DNA of 64,000 bases from Carex sylvatica (lineage: Eukaryota > Streptophyta > Magnoliopsida > Poales > Cyperaceae). The notes under the pieces were generated by a model, which was given only the letters and a program-made list of their open reading frames with translations, was not told the DNA's origin and ran no database searches. The DNA lies in assembly GCA_964058845.1 (NCBI GenBank), contig CAXKVR010000312.1, positions 62,001 to 126,000 on the forward strand, written 5' to 3'. Position numbers and translations under genes: made by a program. Shown one piece after another: positions 46,196 to 61,300 of the stretch (position 1 is its first letter; each line of letters begins with the position of its first letter).

Positions 46196-47182
46196 TCAAT
46201 CAAAGAATTCCAATGGACCAACTTCAGAAACAAAATAATAATTCTCTCTCTTTCATCTTTCTATTTGTCATATCACAATCATGCAACTTCCACTAAGTAT
46301 CTTTACCTCGCCCAACAAATTATTAATTAGCATATATATATATATATATATATATAAGAGTATAATGCTGCCAAGCGCCACTGGAGCGCATTGGCTGGTC
46401 TTATGTGACCATGCAGTCGTATGACATTCTCTTCTCATTTTGTAAATGCTGTCAGTCGGATGCCCACTTATATCTAAGGGCACACAGAATTTAACAACAA
46501 AGAATAAAAAATGATAATGTGGTTTTGTTAGGTTTTTACTGTAATGGAGTATGGCCATAAATCATAATATGTAGTGGCACATGGACATGGTGATGGTAGC
46601 AGCTTCTGAGGAACCTTCAAGGAAAGTGTCTGGTCTTTGTCTGCCAATTATCCTGGCCCCACCAAAATAAAGACACCACTCATCCTCTCCATTTTAAACA
46701 AAACAGAGGCTAAAAATACACTGCAATTAGCAAAAAAATAATTACAAGTGAATGTTTGTTGAAAGATATTTAATATTGGCGCATTTATATTTAGAATGTC
46801 TCCTGTCTTATAAAATTGGAGAGAAGCTAAAAAACACAAAGAATCATTTCGTTGTCATCCCTTTTATCTATTTATCAGAATTCAGCTCTCTAAATCACAT
46901 AAATTCTGTGGCAACGCCAACATATAGGTTTACTTACTAGATAGCTTAGGTAGGTTAGTTGGGTAGGCAGTTAAACCATGCCTTCAGGAAGAGTACTCTA
47001 GATCTCTTCTCTGTAACAACCTCGTCCTGGCTAGCTAGCTAGCTAATTAAAGGAGAAAAATATGGAGATCTCTGTAATATTCATGTTATTAGTAAAATGT
47101 AATACTCAGCATCAGCATCAGCATCAGCATCAGGTGTGATTTGTAGATATATATATAGCTAGTTATTATGCATATTGTCATC

Positions 47183-48107
47183 ATGGCTGGGATCCTACCC
47201 GGAGTAGAATTTGCGAGGAAGCGCCGCCTCAGGCAGTGTAGCATATCCGGACTCGAAACTAATCATCTCAGTATCAATTCTACGGTAACTAATCATCTGA
47301 CTTGTTATGAATTTTCAGTTTAATTTCATACAACAGTACCAGATTAGTATTACATGAATTCATCATGGTTCTATTTTTTTAGCCAAGAAACATGGTAAGT
47401 AAAGAGATGCATGGATGGACTCTTGGGAGCACAGCTAGGGAGGCTAAGGAGAGACTAGATGAGAAGTTCAGGAATCAGAGAGAATCAGTGCTAAAAAGGT
47501 AGAGATTCTATGTTTTAATTACTTGTTGATTTTAAAGAATTTGACATTATATTAGATTGAGAAAAAAAATAAATGCCAAATTTGCATTTTGCACCTTACA
47601 TTATTTGATTATCTGACATACAATTAATTATAGCAAATTTGAAAATATTTTAGGAAGCAGTCAATGAAAAACATTTTAAAAATAACATAGGACCAAAATT
47701 AGGAGTTTCACCAGTCAATTGTTTAATTATTGATATGATATCATCTGACTAACATGTTTGTTCTAAATCTAATCCAAAGGCACAACAGCACTGATAGCCT
47801 GATCAGGCCGGATAACCAGAAAACCGGCAACGAAGAGGGTCAAAGAATTGCCGGTAAATTGCAACAAGAAGTGTACAATTCTTCGAAGAAGGGGATGCGA
47901 AAACTGATGAGTTGGAGCAAATTGGGGTGGAAGGCATCTGATGTGGGATCGGCAGAGTGTACAGTTTGCCTGGAGGAATTCAAGACGGGCGAGGTACTGG
48001 TCCATCTGCCATGTTCTCACCGGTTTCATTTGAGTTGTGTCGTGCCATGGCTCGAGAGCAACTTGCACTGTCCTGTATGTCGCACACCGGTCAGTGCCGG
48101 TACTTGA
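47183..48107 (+). CDS. RING-H2 E3 ubiquitin ligase, RHY1A-like
   Basis: Three coding exons (47183-47284, 47383-47498, 47780-48107) join in frame to 181 residues. The N-terminus MAGILPGVEFARKRRLRQ and the middle STAREAKERLDEKFRNQR are hallmarks of the RHY1A type of plant RING-H2 proteins. The RING domain is complete: Cys133, Cys136, Cys151, His153, His156, Cys159, Cys170, Cys173, with the usual Pro-Trp after the sixth ligand (VVPWLE). No signal peptide or membrane segment is visible, so it is probably cytosolic or nuclear. RING-H2 proteins bring an E2 enzyme to a substrate; the target here is unknown. It ends only eight residues after the last ligand, which is short compared with RHY1A as I remember it. 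It converges on the next RING gene, 2.5 kb away; the two are not close paralogues. Confidence 0.88.
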
Positions 48108-50619
48108 TTATCTATCTAGCAGAAATACTCAATGAAATCTTAAATATATACCAAAATTGGGTTGTAGTTTTATATGGCAAAATTGGGTTTCTACTTAATT
48201 TGTAGCCTAACAGAATGCCTGAGTTCTGTAAAAAAATGGGGAAAAAAGGAAAGGAAAGAAAATAAGAGCGCTTTAGTGTGAATCTAGATAGCGAGTTTGG
48301 TGTGCTTGGTGTGAGTATTAACTGTGGATATATCATGTACTATACAGGCTGTTTTTTTTTTAATTGTAATTTGGTTTTTATTTCACTTGATGTCTTGACT
48401 CTTGAATGTTGTCTATAACTAGCATTATATTAATAAAATAAAAATTATGTTAAAAATTATAAATAGCATTATATTAATCAGTAATTCAGTGCAATGATGA
48501 TTGTGATAAAGTGGATTGGGTCGAATTTTATGGTCCTTAGTTAAGCGACGTGGACATTGTTATTTCCAATCATGAAATTGAATTGAATTGAAACTCATGC
48601 ATTAATTGCTGATACCACTTACTAGTTACAATTCAAAAAAGTAATTGGAAATGTCAAAAGGTGAATCACATCGGAAGAAAAAAAGGAAGTGGAATGAATA
48701 ATTGAATATACATAATACATTTGCGTGTTGCAAATGTTCTACTTTTCAGTTACTGATTATTTTTTGTTTGAATAATAAAAAAAGTAGCTTAGCTATGCTG
48801 TCCGTTTCATAACTGAAACAAGTTATTGACGAGACGAGATGCATTTGTTATACATGTACGTCTGCACTGCACACATTATATAAAAATAAAATCATGCTGC
48901 CTCTCAATCTGCATCAATGATATAATATCACCAGTATCAGTACCTCCTTAAAAGCATCCACTCCTCTTCCATCCAATTATGAATCATCTCAAACTACCTA
49001 CTAAGTTTCTTCATATATAAAAAAATTCTTAATAAAATCAAATTTCATTACTAAGAGGAATTATATATTTGTACCTAGGAAAAATAAAAAGAGGCCGGTA
49101 TTATCTGTACAATACCGAGTACTAAAGGATCAAACGGAGCCGAAAGAAAGAAGATTGACGTGACCCAATCAAACCATAATTCTTTCTTTTTTGGAAAGTT
49201 GATCTACGATTCTCTTTTGTGGAGATTGTCATATGATGAATTGATGATAGAGTCCGTCCTCATTTTTCCTTTTACGCACTAACCAAGAAAACTAGTTGCA
49301 TGATTTCCTCACGCAACTTCGGACATGTTATGTTGTGCTGTCACTTGGCCGTGCCGCATAACATATTTCTTTTTCATAAAAAAATGACATATTTCACAGG
49401 ATGTCATAATGTCAAATAATTTGATCACGTTATGTTATGTCATGTCACGTAACATCTAACTTGATAAATTTTGCAAACATTATTTTTTATCTAGTAATAT
49501 TTTATTATCATTTAGCATTTATTTTATTTTATGAATTAAAAATTTAAAAAAATTAATTAATTCTGACCACTCACATTTAATCACACCATGACGGTATGAT
49601 ACTATGACCACTCATGACTTCATTATTTATGTAACGTGACTGTCTTTTACTATTTTAGTCACGTTATGTTTTACATCATGTGGATTTTCTTTTAATTTGT
49701 CAGGACATGTTAATCACATCATATTTTTCGTTTACTATGCACGTGTTGTGGGATTATTTTGAGAATCGAACGGTAAGCCATGCAAGTGGGTTGGACGAAA
49801 ATTAAAATGATCGATCAAACGGTTTAAAATAACATTGGAATTTTGCTGCGCGGCAGAGGAGAGGATCTTAAGTAGATGATATTACCAGCAGGCAGCAGGT
49901 CATGGAATGATGGAATGGAGCAGGCAATGAAAGTTTGGACTGATAACAAAAAGGTGGAGTTTGGTTAATTTGATTGGAATAGTCGAATAAAAATATGTAA
50001 AGCATTCTGTTAACATATATAGTTACAGACTTAACGGTGCTTTACATCTTAATATTATTATCTATTACAAAATCCTATGAAAGATTACAATAGGTTACTT
50101 TACTTGCAGGTGAATCACAAATTAAGTCTCACAACGACATATCCCAGAATGACTAACAACAAGACACCTGAAACAAACAGATTTCAACAAAAGACTCGCA
50201 CTCGGGTATGCAATAGCACTGGTAGAGCTGATTAGGCAGCCTACAGGCATTGTCATTGTCATTGTCATCAATAAAATGAGAGAGATAGAGAGAATTATTA
50301 TTTGAAACAAGAAAGAGGGAGAGAGAGAGCAGTATAATTTGCAGAAATGCCCCAAATTAAGCACTACATAGAGAAGCCAATACAATTGTCACATGCTTCA
50401 TTTCAATGTGTTTAGGATTTAGGGTCTAATTAAAAAAGACGAGAGAAAGAAAGAAAGAAAAAAAAGGAACTTAGGTGCGTGTCTTCGTTTCTCTGAAACA
50501 TGCTGATTATTTATCTTTATTAGAAAAAAACAACATCATAAGATTCCTAGTTTGCAATTATCTGTATTTACATTTATCATCACAAAGATATGTACAATTT
50601 GGAAAACTCTATCTACAAA
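48108..50619. other. Convergent spacer between two RING genes
   Basis: AT-rich, with no coding exon recognised. At 49320-49700 there are GTCACGTTATG, ATGTTATGTCATGTCACG and GTGCCG words belonging to the dispersed family seen at 30950-31290 and 44411-44880. GAGA and GAAA runs occur near 50280-50330 and 50445-50465, in the probable 3' untranslated region of the minus-strand gene. Confidence 0.5.
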
Positions 50620-53538
<2,919 letters not shown>

Positions 53539-53761
53539 TTCTTATCTCTTTTTAATGAATAATTGAGAAATCTGACAATAAGAAGTGGGAGATAGTAAGC
53601 GGAAGCGGACTGGAAAGTGCCAGGAAAGCAAAGCGCTCTTTCAATTAATTTCCAAGCATCACCTATTTTTATTTTTTTAAGTACTTTTCTTTTGTCTTTT
53701 AAATTCAAAATATTTTGCTCATGCTTCCAAATTAAAGCCAAAATACTGACAATATGGGGCA
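53539..53761 (-). promoter_or_regulatory. Leader / proximal promoter of the Ser-rich RING-H2 gene
   Basis: The 220 bp upstream of the start codon are fairly ordinary AT-rich sequence, closed on the far side by a MITE. No clear TATA box was fixed. Confidence 0.35.
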
Positions 53762-53903
53762 AATCCCCTAAAGTAATACAAATTTTGGGTTTTAATCCAG
53801 ACCGTCCGATCTTCTCTAGCACGAATATTCAAGAGAAAGGATTGACCCAACTTATGATCGGACGGTCATTATTCAATCTCAAATTTTGGGTTATTTTAGG
53901 GCA
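53762..53903. mobile_element. MITE upstream of the Ser-rich RING-H2 gene
   Basis: CCCCTAAAGTAATACAAATT at 53765 is mirrored by AATTTTGGGTTATTTTAGGG ending near 53901, and GACCGTCCGATC at about 53800 is mirrored by GATCGGACGGTC at about 53857. The inverted repeat covers nearly the whole 140 bp. It sits about 230 bp upstream of the start codon, in or close to the promoter. Confidence 0.7.
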
Positions 53904-56900
53904 TACGGACTTAACTTCTTTCACGGGGAGCCGAGGTCTCTTTTTCTTTCTTTAATATTTTATGCCTCGAGAAACAGCCTTTTTGTTCGTATCTCTGTGG
54001 ATGGTAACACGCTAATGATTTTTTTTATTTATATATTTATATATTTCTTGTGGATGATTCGTATTGCCATGTTCTGTCAACTTTTTTTTTTTTAAATTTA
54101 GAATTAGAGTATTATATAAGAATTTATTAGAACAATTTGTCATAAAAAACACGATAAGATATAATAATATATATTAGTGAATCTAGAAAACGCTCAATAA
54201 ATAAATATGAATTTTTTTTGGCCACGAGAAACATCTCAAAAGTGACACGATGAGGTTGGTTTGCATTTTTATATTATTTTTGCGTTTTGTGATATTTTTT
54301 CCGAATGAAACTAGTATGGTTATATATCCGACCAAAAAAAAAAAAAAAAAATCTTACGAGTTCAATTTTCAAAAGAAAATTTTATTTATTTATTCATTTT
54401 CATTTAATTGATGATTCAAATTTAGTTAAAAACATTTATATAAGAAACTAACAAAATAATAAATTTGAGATCAGAAGCTTCATTTTGAAGTGAAATAAAA
54501 TTATCTATTAATTTTTTGAAGTCGATTCAAGTTAACCTCACGGATATTATAAAGAGCTTAAGTTGGTATAAACTCTATTTTTTAGAGGTTGCATAATTCT
54601 ATAATACATATCTCTTTAAATTTTGTACCGATTTATGTTGATTTAATAATCTTATTTTTAATATAAAGATAAAAATTAAGTCTTTAAATTTTAAATATTT
54701 ATAAAAAAATTCAAACTGAATTTTAAAATTATAAATTTTCATATAAAAAAAACTATTTTGATTAGTAAATTAAACACTAATTAATATTTACAATAATCTT
54801 ATTCTTTAGTCGTAGCATGCATCTCTTAATTAAATAAATATCAACTTAAAAAAATAGAAGCACGTTACGCATTTTGCGCCGTTGGTTAGTGAACAACTGT
54901 TGTCTCGATCGTATAGCAAGCCATAGGCATCTAACTATCTTCTAAGTATATATAAAATAAATATTATAAATTAAAGAGATAAGAGTTGATTGGGACTACA
55001 AGATAGTAGATACCTTCCTTGGCTTGTGCCAGAGACCAAGTACCCGCACTAAGTGCACATCCAACCACTTAGACTTAGACTTAGACTTAGACTTAGACCA
55101 CACTTTTAGGTTAGGATTTAGCTTAAGAAAGTTATAATTCAATTGAATAATTAATTTCTCTTTACATGAATCGGTCTTGAATTGATTCCACCCGAAGCCC
55201 CATATTTTTTTAGTTACCACTCCAATAAATAAAAATTAATTAAGCACTATTCATATTTTCAAAATTCAAATCTTACTACGCACGCATTAATTTTGGCTGG
55301 TGGGCCAGCTGGTGATGTGCACCAATTTTTTTTATTTTTTAGTTATGTTATGTTTTGTTCTATTCTGCGTATAATTTGTAGTATAAAACGTTGATCAGAT
55401 TGTACCTATAATTTGTAGTAATTTGCACACTGACTTAATACAAAATGTTGCTCATATTGTGCATATAATTTGTTGTAGTAATTTTTAGTTCAAATTAGTA
55501 TACAATTTTATTTGTTAAACAAGTGCGTTTTATTTTTTACAATTTATCTGTCAAATTTGATGCATACATATAATTCTAAACACCACAAAATAAAATAGAA
55601 TAGGACAAAAACAAATTAGTTATAAAATTTCAAACACAACATAACAGAACTATTTTTTTTTTTGATGTGTTAGCTTAGGTGGCACACCAAAAAATAAAAA
55701 TAATAAAATTTTGGTGCACCAGACAAATTGGTGTGCATTATAGAAGTGCATGCATGGTGAGATTTGAATTTTGAGTTAAAGAGTGATGGTTGTTTAATTT
55801 TGAATTATTAAGGTGGTAACTAAAAAATTTCGGAGCAGAAGCAAACAACATACTTTAAGATTTATTTTAATAAAATTATGATTCAAAGTATTCAGTAAAT
55901 TTAAATGTTTATCATGAACCGTTTCGCTTGAATGGCTATAATAATAATAGGATTAATGAATACACCTGTGAAATAAATTTGGATAAATAATTATATTTTG
56001 TAGTGATCTAGTAATAAAGATAATACTCTCTCTGTGTAGGAGGTCGTATGTTTAAAATCCGAAAATATATTTTTTTGTGAATAACTTGATATTAAATATT
56101 TGAGTAGTTTGAATTCCAACTTTTATTAGAAAAAATAATAATAATCATATTTTGTGCTGGTTTAACTAAAAAGAAAAAAGAAAAGAAAGAGAATGTAATA
56201 ATATGTAAGAATAATAGCAGTTTTGTTTAAATCATTTGAATATTGTCAAACTATGAAACAAGTGGTCTCATTGCGGCTACGCCGCAACTATTTTGTTAGT
56301 GCATACTGGTACATATGAAAGATAATTCGTTGCTTTTTTATCTTGTCTACGATTGTTCTCAAGTCAAAAGTGAGAAAAAAATTATTGCGATCGATGTAAA
56401 AAATTATATTTCTTACAAGTGCTAACAATTGATTAAATCTTTTTTTGCGTAATACAAAATGGGAGAAAAAATTAGAAAACATAGATTTTAACTGGATTTT
56501 TACTGAAATGGTACAATTAATACTATTGACTATATTTTTGACATTAAGATTATAGAGGTAATATGTACAAAAGAATCTAGCATCTGCCTCAGAGAGAAGA
56601 ATTTCTCATTTATTAATTCGTAAATTCAATTGAATGAGACCCAAGAAAGAGAATCTATTAGAGAAACAGACTTAATTTAAACTTTTTTTCATTTTTGGAT
56701 CAGGACAAGTCTGAATGCTCCATTTGATGCGCACTTCCTTCAAATTCTCTTTAAATTGCTTCTTGTAATACATGCACATTATATCATTTCACTTAACACC
56801 TGCATGCAGGGCCAACGGGAAGTAATGTTGAAAGAAAACCCTTCTCTGCATCTCATTAAACCTAGTTGAGCCCTCAATAGCTGATATATTTCTCATTCTA

Positions 56901-57990
56901 TTGAGAAAACAGAAGCGATTTCTTTTAGAATGAGAAGGGAAAGCCAAATATGAATAGCGAAAAAAAGGCAACATCTATTGAAAATCAAGTTGAGAGATGG
57001 CACGAAGAGTAAAAGTGATGCACCTCAAATTGGGGGAATAGAAATTTGCAGAAATTGACAAATTTGGGCGACTTAGCACAAACTGGAAAATTGAATAGAA
57101 CTAAGAAATGAAATCGTATTTAGAATAAAGGAGGATCTTACCAGTCGGTTGAAGCAGAGGCTACCAAAAACGAAGACGTTGTTCGGCGGTACAATGAGAA
57201 GAAATTGTTGTAGAGGGAGAAAGGGAAGCGGAGAAGCAGATGAAAGGAGCGAAGAATTTGGAAGCGGGATGAAGGGCTCAGCGCGTGACCGTAGATGAAA
57301 TGGAAGAAAAGGAAAGCGGGAGGAATGGCTCAATGCGCGAACACGGAAGAAAAGGAAGCAGTGAGAAAGAGAGGGCAAAACACATAGCAGCTGATTAACA
57401 CGCGTACAACAGAAAGAGATGGGAACAACATATAGCACAAATAGTGGATTTTTTTTTTCGTTGATGACATCAGGTGACGGAAGCACAAAATGATCTGATC
57501 CATCAGTATTTAATCAGAAGGCAGTGAAAGGGGGTGTTACTGTTCATTGTTAATGTTCATTGCTACAGTAACTCCCCCATTCAACTTTTATAGTATATAA
57601 TACCTAACAAGTTTAACTTTCTCCGCTAGACCTAACCCTAAATCACTTCTGAGTCTTCTCTCAAAAAAAGCTTTCTCCACGTCCGGATCCCACTAGTTGT
57701 CGTCCATTATAACACCCGCCCATTTGGATGGGGCTAAACTCAATAAGGCCCATTTGTATACTTATTCGTAGTAGATTTTTTTTTATATACTTAATTTTGT
57801 TTCACGTTTGACTCTTATTAGTCTTATAGTTTGAAAGTCTGACTCTGTCTCTGAACATGACACGTAAAGAAATTAATTTGATTATAACATGACATGATAC
57901 GAGATCAAAATTACGATGTATTATTCACGACACGGTACACATCACATTTTTTCCACTAGTCACTAGTAGGTAGAGCCAGCCCGAAGTGCG
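53904..57990. other. 4 kb AT-rich spacer
   Basis: No gene recognised. A CTTAGA tandem run lies at 55065-55098. At 55300-55735 there is weak inverted similarity (GTGCACCAATTTTTTT against AAATTTTGGTGCACC), perhaps a decayed element. At 57130-57480 a GA-rich stretch gives a 137-codon minus-strand frame without any domain. At 57880-57960 there is a copy of the dispersed CACGACACGGTACAC repeat. Confidence 0.45.
55065..55098. repeat. CTTAGA microsatellite
   Basis: About five perfect copies of the hexamer CTTAGA, head to tail, in spacer. Not the plant telomere unit CCCTAAA. Confidence 0.9.
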
Positions 57991-58152
57991 TTTTTGAGAT
58001 ATCTCAACTTTTGCGTGACCGACGTATCCGGTGCCTATTCGGTGATAGCGCGGGGGCCTGTATTATTTGTGCTTTGAGATTCGTGCATAACTTATTTAAA
58101 CGGTTGAGATTTTTCATAAAGTCACGCAAAGTTTGAGATATCTCCATTTTTT
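57991..58152. mobile_element. MITE upstream of the neurochondrin gene
   Basis: TTTTTGAGATATCTCAACTT with TTTGCGTGAC at the left is mirrored by GTCACGCAAAGTTTGAGATA with TCTCCATTTTT at the right. The inverted ends are about 26-30 bp with few mismatches; the total is about 160 bp. It ends about 240 bp before the start codon at 58394, so it may lie in the promoter. Confidence 0.7.
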
Positions 58153-58393
58153 TTTATCGATTGGGTTTAATTGGATCCAGTTAGCCTGTTAAATACATTT
58201 TCCTCTAGAGTCTGTCTGGACTTGGGGCCGCAATTAAACCCAATACACGAGCTGAGCTATCGCGAAGTTTCTAAACTCTCGTCTCACAGAATTCGCGTCA
58301 CTCCTCTCCCGCAGTCCTTCCCACTTCCTGGAACAAAACTTTCCGCCATTTTTCCCCTCCAAAATTCTCCTCTGCTCATCTGTCGCTTCTACC

Positions 58394-61300
58394 ATGGTAC
58401 TCTACTCTCTCCTTTATCTAAATCCTCTTTCCCTTCCCTTCCCTTCCCTTCCCCTTTCTACCAGTTTTCTTTACTCACTTCAGGCAACTACCGCCGCCGC
58501 GCCATCACTGGACGACTGTTTGAAGCTTCTACGAGGCGAGCGAGACGAGCAGAAGCTTGCGGGCCTCCTTCTTGCTACCAAATTTTGTCAAGGAGACGAT
58601 ACTGACTCAATTGTGAAGGTCTATCAAGCTGTCGGTTTTCGCTTCCTTCGCCGGCTTCTCATGACCGGTATTTCTCTTCTTCTCTGTTTGCTTGCTAGGT
58701 TGTGGGACATTTTCATGACACCGCCTGTACTACTTATACCACTGCAAAACCCCTTCACCTTTGGTACTTCAAAAATGCTGCAATGTTTAATAAATTAAAT
58801 TGTTGTTGTGGTTTACACTGTTATTCTCATGCATCAGATGAGAGATTATGTAATGAAATGAAAATCTAATTGACTAGTAATTACCTCTTCAAGATTCTCT
58901 GTCATTTTTAGTACTTCAAATATTGCATCACCGAGTCTAATAGAAGTAATTTTTTGATGGGTCAAATTAATGTTATTTCTGATTGTTAATCATTTTTTCA
59001 AAGAGCAATGCAGAGCTTGTACTAAAGACTTTTATTCTTTAAATGTTTTGAACAGAGTACTTTTTTTCTTTTCTTTTGCAACTCTTAAATATCTCAGGGA
59101 TTTTTGCAATTTTTTATATTGTGGAGGCCTTTTGTTAGGTTTTCTCTTAATATGATATATTTCTTGCTATTGTACAATTTTGTTCTGCATCCAGGCATGG
59201 GAAATGAGAAGGGTGGAGAAGACAAAGAGGTGTATCTGCGATTATCCATAACGGTCCTAGCTGCATTTTCTCGTGTGTCAGAGATTGCTTCCTTGACGGA
59301 GATGGTTGATATGGTGCCCCTAGTAGCAGAAATTGTCTCCAAATTGTAAGATTAGATCCCTCTTTGGTTTCTTCTGGTTGTTATACCTATCCTTGTTTAC
59401 TTGAATTTCACAAATCTCAATCAAGCTAATTGTACAAGAAATTAATTTGCCAGTTTTGACAAAATGTGGTTATGCAGGCCAGAACAATCAGTTGCTGAGG
59501 AATGCTTTGAGTTTTTTTTACTTATTGCTATGGCATCAGAACAGGGAACAGCCAAATTTTACGAGCCTAAAGTCATGGATGCATTAGCTTCAAATATCTC
59601 TACCTTGCCTGATGGTATGTACTCTGACAACTTCTGAAAAATCATGTCTTGTATGCTTTTTATATATTCATCTACATTTGTGATGATTTTTTGGTTCTTA
59701 TTCTCAGAGTCTAAATCTTTGGAGCTTTCTACAAGGCTTCTACAACTGCTTGTGAACAAGCTTAATGTGGATGTGTTGAACACAGGAACCATACAAGGAG
59801 TAGCAAGCATGGTACAAGTAGTTCAAAATTCATAAAAATACAACTGTTACTTTTTATTTTTTCAAACTGAATAATTATGTGCGAGTGCTCCAGAGGTATG
59901 ACTGTATGAATATTGACACAACTGTAGGTCCATTTTAGTAGAGCATGATGCTGTTCTTTTTTTAATGTATTCAACTTGTACATATTTGTTGATTTAGGTT
60001 GTTTGTCTTGCAAGACTATTCTGTGTGCTCCATAATGCCATCAAGTTTGATGCCTTGCACATGCTCTCTTCTCTTCTATCCTTAAAAAACTTGGTTTGAA
60101 CTCTCCTTTCATTTTCCTTAGGACTTAAGATATAATCACAATTTATATAAATTATTCTGGTATGTCATAACCTTAGTCTAATATCTTTATGAAGCTGTTG
60201 TATGATGTACTAAGAACAACTCCAAGTCAACTCTGGGCCGCTCATATCCGTGTGGGAATTACATCTGTTCTCCAAAATCGCATAGGTGTATTCTATGTGT
60301 CATTTATGTCTTTCCTGTGTGAATGTTTACATATTCATTTTTGTAGGCAGCTATTTATGGTTACTTACCAATCATGTTTTTATCTAATTGTTGTTTTAGT
60401 GTCATCCGAGAAGCTTCAAGCTCTACTCCTAGCAGACTGCATGATGTCTATACTTGGAGAAGACTGGCTATTGCAAGAATGTGATGTATCATCCCAGGAG
60501 GAGGTTATGCCTGTAGACAAGTAAACATGTCTTTTCTTTCTCTCTATTGTGGAATTTAAAAACAAGCCCTTATTGTATCTTAATATTGACAAAGAACCTT
60601 CCGTCTTCCTCGTTGCTAAATCAAAGAATTTCACATAATTAGTTAGTATTTGCTCCTTCAGCCTAATGAAAAGCAAGAACTGATAATATAGTTTTATTAG
60701 TCGTTGCTAAAGAAATATATAAAAGAAGTTGGTTATTTTTTATAAGGGTTCTATTGTTGTTTTTTGCATTGAGCGCATAGTTCCAACTTTTAAGGCAGAG
60801 ATATGAATACAATTAAGCCATCTTTTTTTTCGGGTTTTTCCTGATGCATAACAAAGCAGGGAGTTATTCAAATCTATAGAAGGGGTCTTTTTTATTTCAT
60901 TGTGAAGTTAAGTAACATTGTAAATATATCAAAAGATATTCAGCAGTTTTATAGTTTTTTTTTTCCTACTTTTAGGTTTGTACTGCTTATATTAGAATCA
61001 GCTAGAGTTGAAATTGCTGTTCTTTTAAACGAGCTTGCTTATTTAAAGTATGATGAATCACCAAAAAGTAGTACAAGTAGAGAAGAATCTATACAACAGA
61101 AGCAAAGGAGTCTAGCAATAGCATTCTCCCTCTTGGAAAAGTTCATCAAAATGATTTCTAGTGGGGCAGAAGGTAATTCATGTGGTAGTTTTCTTTTGCA
61201 ACTAGAAGCAATGTTTTCTTCGACTTTTCACTGGCATTCAGAACTTCTCTCTGCAACTTTAGACTGAACATCATTTGCATTACTTGAAGAAAACCTTGAT

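Larger units (their letters stand above)
44881..47182. other. AT-rich spacer with tandem repeats, upstream of the RHY1A-like gene
   Basis: No coding gene recognised. It contains the ~245 bp tandem pair at 45380-45885, a GGGTCAGT run at 46163-46195, a TA run at 46331-46356 and, just before the start codon, GCTAGCTA and CAGCAT microsatellites (47029-47135). The last 200 bp are probably promoter and leader of the gene starting at 47183. Confidence 0.5.

Noticed and set aside
49320..49700. Possible retrotransposon remnant
   Set aside because: No coding similarity to integrase, reverse transcriptase or capsid and no paired long terminal repeats; kept only as an unclassified dispersed repeat.
55065..55098. 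CTTAGA repeat as possible interstitial telomere
   Set aside because: The hexamer is not the plant telomere unit CCCTAAA and the run is only about five copies.
56789..57486. Minus-strand frames of 61 and 137 codons as a possible gene
   Set aside because: There is a plausible splice donor near 57138 but no domain, no convincing downstream exon, and strongly skewed composition. Left unannotated.
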